This document shows positions 40,153-48,845 of a stretch of DNA of 64,000 nucleotides, piece after piece; within the stretch, counting starts at the first letter, position 1, and each line of letters begins with the position of its first letter. Source of the stretch: Streptomyces sp. MJM8645 (GTDB lineage: Bacteria; Actinomycetota; Actinomycetes; Streptomycetales; Streptomycetaceae); the NCBI RefSeq assembly GCF_001625365.1, contig NZ_LJJF01000001.1:3979001-4043000 (forward strand). The letters run 5' to 3'. The position numbers were made by a program, and so were the translations under genes. Below the pieces are notes generated by a model. The model was not told the origin of the DNA, did not search any database, and was given only the letters and a program-made list of their open reading frames with translations.

Positions 40153-40671
40153 ATGAGCGTTCGCCCGCCGCTGCCGTACGACTTCCTGCCGCAGGTGCCG
40201 TCCTTCCCCCTGACCAGCCAGGACATCGCCGACGGCGGCACACTGGACGGGGAGTTCAGCCACGCCGGAGGCAACCGGTCGCCGCAGCTGGCCTGGTCGG
40301 GGCTGCCCGAGGGCACCCGGAGCATCGCCGTCACCTGCTACGACCCGGACGCGCCCACCGGCTCCGGCTGGTGGCACTGGCTCGCCCTCAACCTGCCCGC
40401 CGACACGGTCGAACTGCCGCGCGGCGCCGGCTCCTCGGACGACGACCTGCCCGGCGCGGCCTCCTTCCACGGCCGCAACGACTTCCCCGGCCACCAGTAC
40501 GACGGCGCCGCCCCGCCGCCCGGCGCCCCGCACCGGTACGTCTTCGCGGTGCACGCCCTGGACGTCGAGAAGCTGGACGTCTCCGCCGACACCCCGGCGG
40601 CCCAGATCGGCTTCCACCTGACCTTCCACACGCTGGGGCGGGCGCTGCTCACCGCCGAGTACGGGGTCTGA
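40153..40671 (+). CDS. YbhB/YbcL-type PEBP protein
   Basis: The protein has 172 residues from the ATG at 40153 (GAGAGG 9 nt upstream; an earlier GTG-initiated frame lacks conservation). The phosphatidylethanolamine-binding-protein signature is present: RSPQLAWSGLPEGTRSIAVTCYDPDAPTG near the N-terminus, WWHWLALNLPAD, and GGAAPPPGAPHRYVFAVHALD-like strands with GRNDFPGHQYDG. Members bind small anionic ligands; bacterial YbhB/YbcL have no firm function. The next gene starts 6 bp beyond its stop. Confidence 0.9.
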   Translation: MSVRPPLPYDFLPQVPSFPLTSQDIADGGTLDGEFSHAGGNRSPQLAWSGLPEGTRSIAVTCYDPDAPTGSGWWHWLALNLPADTVELPRGAGSSDDDLPGAASFHGRNDFPGHQYDGAAPPPGAPHRYVFAVHALDVEKLDVSADTPAAQIGFHLTFHTLGRALLTAEYGV

Positions 40672-40676
40672 GCACG

Positions 40677-41558
40677 GTGGGCCACGATCCGGTCGAGGTC
40701 TGGCGGCTGCCCGAGGAGGACCGGTCGGCCGGTCGCAGGGCCGTGGCCTGGACGGTCGGGCCGGCCGGGGAACTGGCCCTCCTGGTGGTGCCGGAGCGGT
40801 ACCTGGCGCCGGCCGGATCCTGGCCGCCGGTCCGGCTGCCGTTCGACGGCGAGGTGGTCGTGGTTTCCCCGCAAGGGGAGTGGCGGGTGCCGCTGTCCGG
40901 TGTCTCCTGCTCGCCCGACCACCTCGGGCTGCTGCCGGGCGGCCGGGTGCTGCTGGCCGGGTACCGGGCCGAGCAGGACGGGGAGGAGTGGCTGCCCAAC
41001 GCGGCCGTTTACGGCGCGGACGGGGCGCTCGAACGGGAGCTCGCCCTCGGTGACGACGTCCGGGTGCTGGTGACCGACCGGGACGGCCGGATCTGGATGG
41101 CCTACGGGGACGAGGGCATCTACGGCGACCACCCGATGGCGGCCGCCGGGCTGCGGGCCGCCGACACCCGGGGCCGGGTGGTGTGGAGCCCGGACAAGCT
41201 GCCGTCCTACCCGCTGGAGGGCCTGGCCGGCGCGACCGACGGCCGGAGCGCCTGGCTGGCCTGGTACCCGAGCCCGTCGGTCAGCCACCTCACCCGGATC
41301 GACGCGGTCGACCGGCCGTCGACCACCGTGCCGTGCCCGGTCCGGCTGCCGGTCGGCTTCGCGGTCCACGGCGGGCAGGGCGTCTTCCTGTCCAGCGGCG
41401 GAGAGTTGACCTGGTACCAGTTGATCGGCAAGGAGTGGAAGCGGACCCGGCGCCGGCAGCTGAGCGTGCCCGGCGCGCTCGACCGGGTGCGGGCGCACGG
41501 CCGGGACGGCGCGCTGTGGTTCCGCGCGGGGGACTGCTGGTACCGGATCGAGGCTTAG
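40677..41558 (+). CDS. Hypothetical beta-propeller-like protein
   Basis: The protein has 293 residues. The GTG at 40677 is 6 bp beyond the PEBP gene, whose last codons (GGGG) supply the ribosome-binding site. The sequence alternates short strands with W/D turns (GEVVVVSPQGEWRVPL, ALGDDVRVLVTDRDGRIWMAYGDEG, RVVWSPDKLPS, GGELTWYQLIG), typical of a beta-propeller. No signal peptide is seen. Related actinobacterial proteins are uncharacterised. It is convergent with the WYL regulator gene. Confidence 0.7.
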   Translation: MGHDPVEVWRLPEEDRSAGRRAVAWTVGPAGELALLVVPERYLAPAGSWPPVRLPFDGEVVVVSPQGEWRVPLSGVSCSPDHLGLLPGGRVLLAGYRAEQDGEEWLPNAAVYGADGALERELALGDDVRVLVTDRDGRIWMAYGDEGIYGDHPMAAAGLRAADTRGRVVWSPDKLPSYPLEGLAGATDGRSAWLAWYPSPSVSHLTRIDAVDRPSTTVPCPVRLPVGFAVHGGQGVFLSSGGELTWYQLIGKEWKRTRRRQLSVPGALDRVRAHGRDGALWFRAGDCWYRIEA

Positions 41559-41589
41559 GGCCTGCCGGGCGGATCCTGCCGGGCGGGCC

Positions 41590-42555
41590 CTAGCCGCCCG
41601 CGCGGGTGGCCCGGTCGGCGCGGGCGGCCAGGGTGCGCAGGTGGGTGATCAGCTCCGGCGGCTCGTGCACCTCGAACTCGCAGTCCAGCGTCAGCAGCCG
41701 TACCGCCGTCCACTCCAGGGAGTCCGTGCGGGAGCGCAGCCGGCAGCGGTGCTCGTCGATCGGCTCGATCTCGGAGTCGCCCCGGTCGAAGTGCCGCCGG
41801 ACGTTCGCGGCCGGGGCGTGCATGGTGGCGACCACGGCGCGGGCCGGTGACTGGCGGCGCAGCTTGCCCGCCACGTACGCGGCGGCGTCCTCGGCCGGGA
41901 GCGGGCGCGGGGTGAAGTGGGCGCCGGTGGCGCGGGGTTCGCTGAGGCGGTCGACGCGGAAGAGCCGCCAGTCGTCCCGGTCCAGGTCGTAGCCGACCAG
42001 GTACCAGCGGCGGCCGGCCGAGACCAGCCGCTCGGGTTCGACGTTGCGTCTGGTCTCGGCGCCGTCGCCGGCCCGGTAGGCGAAGCGCAGCCGCTCCCGG
42101 TTGGTGACGGCACCGGCGAGCACGGTGAGGTCGTCCGGGTCGACGGTCGGGCCGTCGCCGGTGAGCAGTGGCATGGTGGCGGTGTTGAGCGCGCCCACCC
42201 GGTGCCGCAGGCGGCCCGGCAGCACCTGGAGCAGCTTGGCGAGGGCGCGGACCGAGGCCTCCTCTATGCCGACCACCGCGTGCCCGGCGGCCGCCCGCAG
42301 TCCGACCGCGATGGCGACGGCCTCCTCGTCGTCCAGCAGCAGTGGCGGCATCGCCGTCCCCGCGACCAGCCGGTAGCCGCCGACCGCGCCCATGGTGGCC
42401 TGCACCGGGTAGCCGAGGTCGCGCAGCCGGTCGATGTCGCGCCGGATCGTCCGGGGGCTGACGCCGAGCCGTTCGGCGAGTTCGCTGCCGGGCCACTCGC
42501 GCGGGGTCTGCAGCAGGGACAGCAGGTTCAGCAGCCGTGCGGGGGTGTCCGTCAT
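41590..42555 (-). CDS. DeoR-type HTH and WYL-domain transcription regulator
   Basis: The protein has 321 residues. An N-terminal winged helix (~1-58; SELAERLGVSPRTIRRDIDRLRDLGYPVQ) is followed by the conserved GAVGGYRL wing. The WYL domain (~150-230) has LVSAGRRWYLVGYDLDRDDWRLFRVDRL. The C-terminal WCX extension covers ~240-310. WYL regulators sense ligands, often nucleotides or DNA. It is divergent from the MFS exporter gene 132 bp away, so control of that exporter is likely. Confidence 0.9.
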   Translation of the reverse strand: MTDTPARLLNLLSLLQTPREWPGSELAERLGVSPRTIRRDIDRLRDLGYPVQATMGAVGGYRLVAGTAMPPLLLDDEEAVAIAVGLRAAAGHAVVGIEEASVRALAKLLQVLPGRLRHRVGALNTATMPLLTGDGPTVDPDDLTVLAGAVTNRERLRFAYRAGDGAETRRNVEPERLVSAGRRWYLVGYDLDRDDWRLFRVDRLSEPRATGAHFTPRPLPAEDAAAYVAGKLRRQSPARAVVATMHAPAANVRRHFDRGDSEIEPIDEHRCRLRSRTDSLEWTAVRLLTLDCEFEVHEPPELITHLRTLAARADRATRAGG

Positions 42556-42619
42556 GCCGTCCAGGATGCCGGACAACTGGGACAGGATCTGACCTACATG
42601 CCCCGTACCCTCGTGGACG

Positions 42620-42676
42620 TGCCGACGAGCAGTGCGAGCAGCGCGAGCAGGACGAGCAGGACGAGCAGGACGAATG
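42620..42676. repeat. 9-bp tandem repeat in a divergent promoter region
   Basis: Six or so imperfect copies of GACGAGCAG (earlier units GTGCGAGCA, GCGCGAGCA) run directly up to the ribosome-binding site of the MFS gene. If transcribed, they would form its leader. Confidence 0.8.
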
Positions 42677-42687
42677 AGGAGTACCGA

Positions 42688-44208
42688 ATGAAGACCGCGG
42701 ACGCGGACCGACGGAGGTGGATCGCGCTGGCGATCGTGATGGTCGCCTCCTTCATGGACCTGGTGGACGTCACCATCGTCAACATCGCCATCCCCAGCAT
42801 CCAGGAGGACACCGGCGCCTCCTTCAGCGCCATCCAGTGGGTCACCGGCGGCTACGCGCTGGCCTTCGCGATCGGGCTGATCACCGGTGGCCGGCTGGGC
42901 GACATCTACGGCCGCAAGCGGCTGTTCCTGATCGGCATCGGCGGGTTCACCGTGGCGTCCGCGCTGTGCGGCCTGGCCTCCGGCCCCGAGATGCTGGTCG
43001 GGATGCGGGTGCTCCAGGGCGGCACGGCGGCCATGATGGTGCCGCAGGTGCTGTCGATCATCCACGCGACCTTCCCGGCGGAGGAGCGTGGCAAGGTGTT
43101 CGGCATGTTCGGCGCGGTGGTCGGGCTGGGCGCCGTCTCCGGGCCGCTGATCGGCGCGCTGCTCACCGAGTGGGACCTGTTCGGCCTGGCCTGGCGCCCG
43201 ATCTTCCTGATCAACCTGCCGGTCGGCATCGCCGGGCTGCTGCTCGGGCGCCGCTTCATTGACGAGTCGAAGGCCGAGCGGACGCTCAAGCTGGACCTGG
43301 TCGGGGTGGCGCTGGCGAGCGTCGGCCTGCTGATGCTGATCTACCCGCTGACGCACGGGCGGGAGGCCGGCTGGCCGCTCTGGGGCTACCTGTCGATGGC
43401 CGGCAGCCTGGTGGTGTTCGCGCTGTTCGTGGCGTACGAGAAGGCCAAGACGCGGCGGGACGGCTCGCCGCTGGTCGAGCTGTCGCTGTTCCGGGTGAAG
43501 AGCTTCGCGGCCGGCATCGGCGTGCAGCTGGCCTTCGGCGTGGTCTGCGGGATCTTCTTCCTGGTCTGGACGCTGTACATGCAGCTGGGCCTCGGCTGGA
43601 GCCCGCTCAAGGCCGGCTCCACCGGCATCCCGTTCTCGCTCGCCGTCTCGGCCGCGGCCGGGCTGTCCGTGCAGAAGCTGGTGCCCCGGTTCGGACGCCG
43701 GGTGCTCCAGACCGGCGCGCTGGTGATGGCGGCGGGCGTGCTGACGTACATCTGGGAGGCGGACCGGTACGGGACGGCGATCGCGCCCTGGCAGATGGCG
43801 CTGCCGCTGGTGGTGATGGGCCTGGGGATGGGCCTGATCGTCGCGCCGATCACCGACGCGATCCTGGCGGAGGTGCCGCGCGCGCACGCCGGTTCGGCGT
43901 CGGGGCTGATCAACACCGTCCAGCAGATGGGGAACGCGCTGGGGCTCGCGCTGGTGTCGGTGGCCTTCTTCGGGGCGATGGACGACGTGGTCGCGCCGGA
44001 GGCGATGGGCACCGCGTTCGGCGGGGCGTTCGTCCACGCGATGTGGTGGGTCGCGGGGGCGCTGCTGGTGGTGTTCCTGCTGATGTTCGCGCTGCCGCGG
44101 CGCAAGGCGGTCGCGCCGGCCGGCGCGGATGCGGTGGGTGCGGTGGACGCGCCGGCGACGGCGGGTGCGGCGGATCCGACGGACGAGCGGGAGCCCGTCC
44201 TGGCCTGA
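42688..44208 (+). CDS. DHA2-family MFS drug/metabolite exporter
   Basis: This 506-residue proton-driven efflux pump has 14 predicted TM helices. Motif A (GGRLGDIYGRKRLF, ~70-83) follows TM2. DLVDVTIVNIAIPSIQ in TM1 is the DHA2 hallmark, and motif C-like GAVVGLGAVSGPLIGALL is in TM5. The ATG is preceded by GAGGAG. The divergent WYL regulator is the likely controller. Substrates cannot be read from the sequence. Confidence 0.92.
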   Translation: MKTADADRRRWIALAIVMVASFMDLVDVTIVNIAIPSIQEDTGASFSAIQWVTGGYALAFAIGLITGGRLGDIYGRKRLFLIGIGGFTVASALCGLASGPEMLVGMRVLQGGTAAMMVPQVLSIIHATFPAEERGKVFGMFGAVVGLGAVSGPLIGALLTEWDLFGLAWRPIFLINLPVGIAGLLLGRRFIDESKAERTLKLDLVGVALASVGLLMLIYPLTHGREAGWPLWGYLSMAGSLVVFALFVAYEKAKTRRDGSPLVELSLFRVKSFAAGIGVQLAFGVVCGIFFLVWTLYMQLGLGWSPLKAGSTGIPFSLAVSAAAGLSVQKLVPRFGRRVLQTGALVMAAGVLTYIWEADRYGTAIAPWQMALPLVVMGLGMGLIVAPITDAILAEVPRAHAGSASGLINTVQQMGNALGLALVSVAFFGAMDDVVAPEAMGTAFGGAFVHAMWWVAGALLVVFLLMFALPRRKAVAPAGADAVGAVDAPATAGAADPTDEREPVLA

Positions 44209-44219
44209 CGGGCACTGCT

Positions 44220-44254
44220 GAGGGCCCCGGTCGCGCGGCGCGACCGGGGCCCTC
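44220..44254. terminator. Terminator between convergent MFS and HhH-GPD genes
   Basis: Arms GAGGGCCCCGGTCGCG and complement form a perfect 16-bp stem with a 3-nt loop. Confidence 0.85.
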
Positions 44255-44345
44255 GACGCATCCTGGGAGGCCATGGACCGTACGGCGGTGGACTCCTCGG
44301 CGGCTCGGCAACGGCCCCCGGCGGGGCCGGCCGGGCGACCGGCTT

Positions 44346-44981
44346 TCAGCGCGCCCCGGCCGTGCTCACCGCCGTCGTCCGGGTCGTGGTCTTCGCCGCG
44401 GACTTGGCCTCCTTCGCGGCGCGCTTCATCTCCTGCTTGAACTCCCGTACCAGGTCGAGGGATTCGGGCCCGGTGATGTCGGCGACCGAGCGGTGCGCGC
44501 CCTCCTCGCCGTACGCTCCGGCCGCCTCGCGCCAGCCCTCCGGCCGCACGCCGTACTGCTTGCCGAGCAGGGCCAGGAAGATCTGCGACTTCTGTTTGCC
44601 GAAACCGGGCAGGGCGTTGAGGCGGCTGAGCAGTTCCTTGCCGGTGCGGGTGTCCTTCCAGAGCGCGGCGGCGTCGGCGTCGTACTGCGCCACCAGGAAC
44701 TGGCAGAGCTGCTGGACCCGTTTGGCCATCGCGGCCGGGTAGCGGTGCACGGCGGGCTTCGCGGACAGGAGGGCGACGAACTCCTCCGGGTTGTACACGG
44801 CGATCTCCCGGGCGTCCAGGTCGTTGCGTCCGAGCCGCTGGGCGATGGTCAGCGGACCGGTGAACGCCCATTCCATCGGCACCTGTTGGTCAAGCAACAT
44901 GCCGACGAGCGCGGCCAGCGCACTCCGTCCGAGCAGTTCGTCGGCCTCGGGCTGTTGTGCGAGCCGGACGGTGACGTTCAT
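44346..44981 (-). CDS. HhH-GPD-type base-excision repair protein
   Basis: The protein has 211 residues from the ATG at 44981 (GAGGAGGG upstream). The helix-hairpin-helix is LNALPGFGKQKSQIFLALLG (~125-144), after a helical region with ALVGMLLDQQVPMEWA as in HhH-GPD glycosylases (endonuclease III/AlkA type). The catalytic Asp position after the hairpin is occupied by DIT (~175). There is no iron-sulfur cluster motif. A Lys/Arg-rich tail (KRAAKEAKSAAK) may hold DNA. The family is common in actinobacteria, but its lesion specificity is unknown. Confidence 0.85.
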   Translation of the reverse strand: MNVTVRLAQQPEADELLGRSALAALVGMLLDQQVPMEWAFTGPLTIAQRLGRNDLDAREIAVYNPEEFVALLSAKPAVHRYPAAMAKRVQQLCQFLVAQYDADAAALWKDTRTGKELLSRLNALPGFGKQKSQIFLALLGKQYGVRPEGWREAAGAYGEEGAHRSVADITGPESLDLVREFKQEMKRAAKEAKSAAKTTTRTTAVSTAGAR

Positions 44982-44984
44982 GGG

Positions 44985-45325
44985 CTTGCCCTCCTCGGAG
45001 TTGACGTCGGGTCGGCGCCCAGTCTGGTGGACGGGGCGGGGGCGGAGGCGGTCAACACGCCCGTAGCAGGGGAAGTCTTGGTGTTCCAGGGCCTTGGCGT
45101 AGCTGGCTTGTTCGTTGGCGGAGCGACCGCCTGAGACACCCGATCCGGCGGTCGGGAGAGCCGGCGGAGTACTTTTTGCCCGCGTCGGGCGGCGAAGAGG
45201 AGGGCGGCGCGGGCAGGTTGGAGGCGGCTGGTCATCTTGTATGACTGTTTCCGTTGCGCCGGTGCGGCGCCCTGCCGGCGGGCCATTCTTGGTGCAATCG
45301 ACGCGTCCAGAAAGGCTCGCCCGCC
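44985..45325 (+). promoter_or_regulatory. Geosmin synthase upstream region
   Basis: No gene is seen in these ~340 bp. The most promoter-like element is TTGGAG (~45220), then ~16 bp, then TATGAC (~45239), about 80 bp before the geosmin synthase start. The leader is G/C-rich. Confidence 0.4.
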
Positions 45326-47719
45326 GTGACCCAGCCGTTCGAACTGCCGTCCTTCTACCTGCCGCACCCGGCACGCCTCAACCCCCATCTGGACGAGGCC
45401 CGGGCCCATTCCTCCGTCTGGGCACGGGAGATGGGCATGCTGGAGGGCTCCGGCATCTGGGACCAGGCCGACCTGGACGCCCACGACTACGGCCTGCTCT
45501 GCGCCTACACCCACCCCGACGCCTCCGCCGAGGCGCTCTCGCTGGTCACCGACTGGTACGTGTGGGTCTTCTTCTTCGACGACCACTTCCTCGACATGTT
45601 CAAGCGCAGCAACGACCGCGAGGCCGGCAAGGCGCACCTCGACCGGCTGCCGCTGTTCATGCCGGCCGACCCGGCCACCCCGATGCCGGAGCCGGAGAAC
45701 CCGGTCGAGGCGGGCCTGGCCGACCTGTGGCGGCGCACCGTGCCGGTGATGGGCGAGGACTGGCGGATCCGCTTCGCCGAGAGCACCCGCAACCTGCTCA
45801 ACGAGTCGCTCTGGGAGCTCGCCAACATCAACGCCGGCCGGATCTCCAACCCGGTCGAGTACATCGAGATGCGCCGCAAGGTGGGCGGCGCGCCCTGGTC
45901 CGCCCAACTGGTCGAGTACGCGGCCGGCGCCGAGGTCCCGAAGGAGGTCTCCGGCTCGCGCGCGCTGCGGGTGCTGATGGACGCCTTCTCGGACGGCGTG
46001 CACCTGCGCAACGACATCTTCTCCTACCAGCGGGAGGTGGAGGACGAGGGCGAGCTGAGCAACGGCATCCTGGTGCTGGAGAAGTTCCTGGAGTGCTCCA
46101 CCCAGGAGGCCGCCGAGGCGGTCAACGACCTGCTCACCTCGCGGCTCCAGCAGTTCGAGAACACCGTGTTCACCGAACTGCCCGTGCTGTTCGCCGAGAC
46201 CGGGCTCGCCCCCGAGGGCCGCGCCCGGGTGCTGGCGTACGTCAAGGGCCTCCAGGACTGGCAGTCCGGCGGCCACGAGTGGCACATGCGCTCCAGCCGG
46301 TACATGAACGGCGGTGGTGCGGCGGCCGGTTCGGGCGGCCGCGTCGCGGCGGGAACGGGCGGCGCGCTGCCCGGCGCCGGCAACTGGTGGGACCCGTTCG
46401 CGATCGGCGGGGTGGGCACCTCGGCGCTGGACATCCTGCGCAGCGGGGCGATGGGCGGCGGTGGACCTGCGGCCAGTCCGGTCGGCCCGGGCGGCGTCGG
46501 ACCGGCCGTCCGGCGGGCCCGGTCGCACGGCCACCTGCCGTACCAGCCCGTCGGACCGTCCCGACTGCCCGAGTTCAAGCTGCCGTTCGAGGCCACCCTG
46601 AACCCGCACCTGGGCGGCGCGCGGGAGCGGGTGATCGAGTGGGCCGAGCGGATGGGCCTGCTGGCGGAGCAGCCCGGCATCCCCGGATCCGGCATTTGGG
46701 ACGCCGCGTCCATGCGGGACTACGACCTCCCGCTCTGCGCGGCCGGCATCCACCCGAACGCCACCGCAGACCAACTCGACGTCTCCTCAGCCTGGTTGGC
46801 CTGGGGGACCTGGGCCGACGACTACTACCCGGTGGTCTTCGGACGCACCCGCGACCTGGTCGGCGCCAAGCTCGCCAACGAGCGGCTCCCGCTGTTCATG
46901 CCGGTGGACGGCAGCCCCGCGCCCGAGCCCGCCAACGCCCTGGAACGCGGCCTCGCCGACATCTGGGAGCGTACCGCCGGCCCGATGACGGCGGACGCCC
47001 GGCGGAAGTTCCGCCAGACCGTCGAGGACATGACCGCGAGCTGGATCTGGGAGCTCAACAACCAGGTGCAGAACCGGATTCCGGACCCGGTGGACTACCT
47101 GGAGATGCGCCGCGCCACCTTCGGCTCCGACCTCACCATGAGCCTGAGCCGGCTCGCCCACGGGAAGGCCGTGCCGCCCGGGGTGCACGAGCACGGCTCG
47201 ATGCGCTCGCTGGAGAACTCGGCCGCGGACTACGCGTGCATGATGAACGACCTGTTCTCGTACCAGAAGGAGGTCGAGTACGAGGGCGAGGTGCACAACG
47301 CCGTCCTGGTGGTGCAGAACTTCTTCAACTGCGACTACCCGTCGGCGGTCCGGATCGTCGACGACCTGATGCACTCCCGGTTGGACCAGTTCCAGCACGT
47401 CGCGGCGAAGGAACTCCCCGTCCTGTACGACGACTTCGCGCTGGAGCCGGAAGCGCGGGAGCTGCTGGACGGGTACGTGAAGGAGCTGGAGAACTGGCTC
47501 GCGGGCATCCTGGTCTGGCACCGGGACTGCCGCCGGTACCGCGAGGAGGACCTGCTGCGGCACTTCGGCGCGGAGCGGCAGCTCAGGGCGGGGGCGGCGG
47601 TCGAGGAACTGCCCGCGCCCGCCACGGTGCCGCTCGGCCCGACCGGCCTGGGCACGGCCTCGCTGCGCCCGCCGCTGGCCGGCGCGGCTCCGGCCGCCGG
47701 GGTGGCGGCCCTGGGCTGA
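45326..47719 (+). CDS. geoA: Geosmin synthase (bifunctional germacradienol/geosmin synthase)
   Basis: The enzyme has 797 residues and two terpene-synthase domains. The N-terminal domain converts farnesyl diphosphate to germacradienol and germacrene D: the Mg motif is DDHFLD (85-90) and the second metal motif is NDIFSYQRE (~231). A Gly/Ala-rich linker (~330-405) leads to the C-terminal domain, which makes geosmin by retro-Prins cleavage, with DDYYPVVFG and NDLFSYQKE. The GTG at 45326 has AAAGG upstream. It is full length and ends before a strong terminator. Geosmin gives the earthy smell of streptomycetes and is typically made during sporulation. Confidence 0.97.
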   Translation: MTQPFELPSFYLPHPARLNPHLDEARAHSSVWAREMGMLEGSGIWDQADLDAHDYGLLCAYTHPDASAEALSLVTDWYVWVFFFDDHFLDMFKRSNDREAGKAHLDRLPLFMPADPATPMPEPENPVEAGLADLWRRTVPVMGEDWRIRFAESTRNLLNESLWELANINAGRISNPVEYIEMRRKVGGAPWSAQLVEYAAGAEVPKEVSGSRALRVLMDAFSDGVHLRNDIFSYQREVEDEGELSNGILVLEKFLECSTQEAAEAVNDLLTSRLQQFENTVFTELPVLFAETGLAPEGRARVLAYVKGLQDWQSGGHEWHMRSSRYMNGGGAAAGSGGRVAAGTGGALPGAGNWWDPFAIGGVGTSALDILRSGAMGGGGPAASPVGPGGVGPAVRRARSHGHLPYQPVGPSRLPEFKLPFEATLNPHLGGARERVIEWAERMGLLAEQPGIPGSGIWDAASMRDYDLPLCAAGIHPNATADQLDVSSAWLAWGTWADDYYPVVFGRTRDLVGAKLANERLPLFMPVDGSPAPEPANALERGLADIWERTAGPMTADARRKFRQTVEDMTASWIWELNNQVQNRIPDPVDYLEMRRATFGSDLTMSLSRLAHGKAVPPGVHEHGSMRSLENSAADYACMMNDLFSYQKEVEYEGEVHNAVLVVQNFFNCDYPSAVRIVDDLMHSRLDQFQHVAAKELPVLYDDFALEPEARELLDGYVKELENWLAGILVWHRDCRRYREEDLLRHFGAERQLRAGAAVEELPAPATVPLGPTGLGTASLRPPLAGAAPAAGVAALG

Positions 47720-47738
47720 CCGGAGGGTGCTGTGGACC

Positions 47739-47803
47739 ACCGCGCCGCCCGCACCACCGGCCAGCCGCCCCGGCGGCCCGGTCGGTGGTGCGGGCGGCGC
47801 GGT
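47739..47803. terminator. Long stem-loop between geosmin synthase and a convergent tetR gene
   Basis: Perfect 20-bp arms (ACCGCGCCGCCCGCACCACC and complement) flank a 25-nt loop. Confidence 0.85.
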
Positions 47804-47859
47804 CGGTCCGGGGCCGGGCTACGTCGGGGCCCGGGCGCCGAGTCGGAAGTGACGCCCCA

Positions 47860-48612
47860 TCAACTGGCAGGCCGGGCCTGCCGAGTGGCCTCGATGCCGT
47901 CCAGGATCAGCCGGATGCCGTTGGTGAAGCCGCTGTCGCGGGAGCCGTCGGTCACCCCGTTGGCGTCGGTGGTGTAGAGGCGGTGCAGGCGCGGGAAGTC
48001 CCGGGTGGCCTCGATGATGGCGGGCAGGAGTTCGTCCATCCAGCCCTGCTCCTCCCGGCCGTGCCGGGCCAGTGCGCTCAGCCAGGAGGCCTCCACGCTG
48101 GCCGTCCCGATGACGTAGCCGAGTAGGGCCCTCATCGCGTCGCTGGCCTCCATCGGGGTGAAGCCGGCTGCCTCCAGGAAGGTGAGCAGGGCCTCGGAGA
48201 GGCGCATCCAGTTCGGCCCGAAGTAGACGAGCCCCAGGTCGCCGATCACCGACACCATCCACGGGTGGCGCAGGATGACCTGGCGCACGCTGCCCGCGCA
48301 CTCGGCGACGGTGGCGCGCCAGTCCGCCGGGTTCGTGTCGGTGACCGCCGGGATCCAGATCTTGCCGAACACCTCGTCGACGGCCAGGGCGAGCAGTTCG
48401 TCCTTGTTGGCGACGTGGGTGTACATCGAGGTGGCGCCGGCGTTGAGGCGGGCGCCGAGCTTGCGCATGCTCAGGGCTTCGATGCCGTCGCTGTCCAGGA
48501 TGGCGAGTGCCTCCGCGACGATCTGGGCCCGGCTGAGCGCCGGTTGCTCGCGCCGGGGGCGCTCGGGGCGGCTCCACGGTGTCCCGGGCGCGTCCTTCGA
48601 CCTGGCCGGCAT
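47860..48612 (-). CDS. TetR-family repressor
   Basis: The protein has 250 residues. The DNA-binding domain (~25-75) has SRAQIVAEALAILDSDGIEALSMRKLGARL and the typical GATSMYTHVANKDELLALAVD end. The C-terminal domain resembles TetR_C_1 (as in TetR and many efflux regulators). It is divergent from a 14-TM exporter gene, and the shared 233-bp region holds two clear palindromes. The standard arrangement is repression of the exporter relieved by its substrate. Confidence 0.9.
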   Translation of the reverse strand: MPARSKDAPGTPWSRPERPRREQPALSRAQIVAEALAILDSDGIEALSMRKLGARLNAGATSMYTHVANKDELLALAVDEVFGKIWIPAVTDTNPADWRATVAECAGSVRQVILRHPWMVSVIGDLGLVYFGPNWMRLSEALLTFLEAAGFTPMEASDAMRALLGYVIGTASVEASWLSALARHGREEQGWMDELLPAIIEATRDFPRLHRLYTTDANGVTDGSRDSGFTNGIRLILDGIEATRQARPAS

Positions 48613-48701
48613 CCGGCCCTCCTCTCGGTCTTCGCCCGCCTGTGCTCGGCTCGGCTGCTCCGTTCAGCATAAGCCGCGCCGCACACCGTACGGCTTTGCG
48701 A

Positions 48702-48747
48702 ACACTGTGCGGTCTACGTACAGTGTGTGGCGTCCGCACAGTGTGCG
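48702..48747. promoter_or_regulatory. Paired TetR-type operators
   Basis: ACACTGT-(11 bp)-ACAGTGT (48702-48726) and CGCACA-G-TGTGCG (48735-48747) are inverted repeats sharing the CACA(G/C)TGT core. A related CACACCGTACGG lies at ~48682. They are placed between divergent tetR and exporter genes, where both promoters must be. Confidence 0.7.
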
Positions 48748-48845
48748 GAGCGAGGTGCACCGCGGCCGTGGGGACGGACCGCGGTGCACCCGCGACGACT
48801 TCCGTCCGGCTACGGCCGGCGCGCTCACTTCGAAGGGGGACCGCG

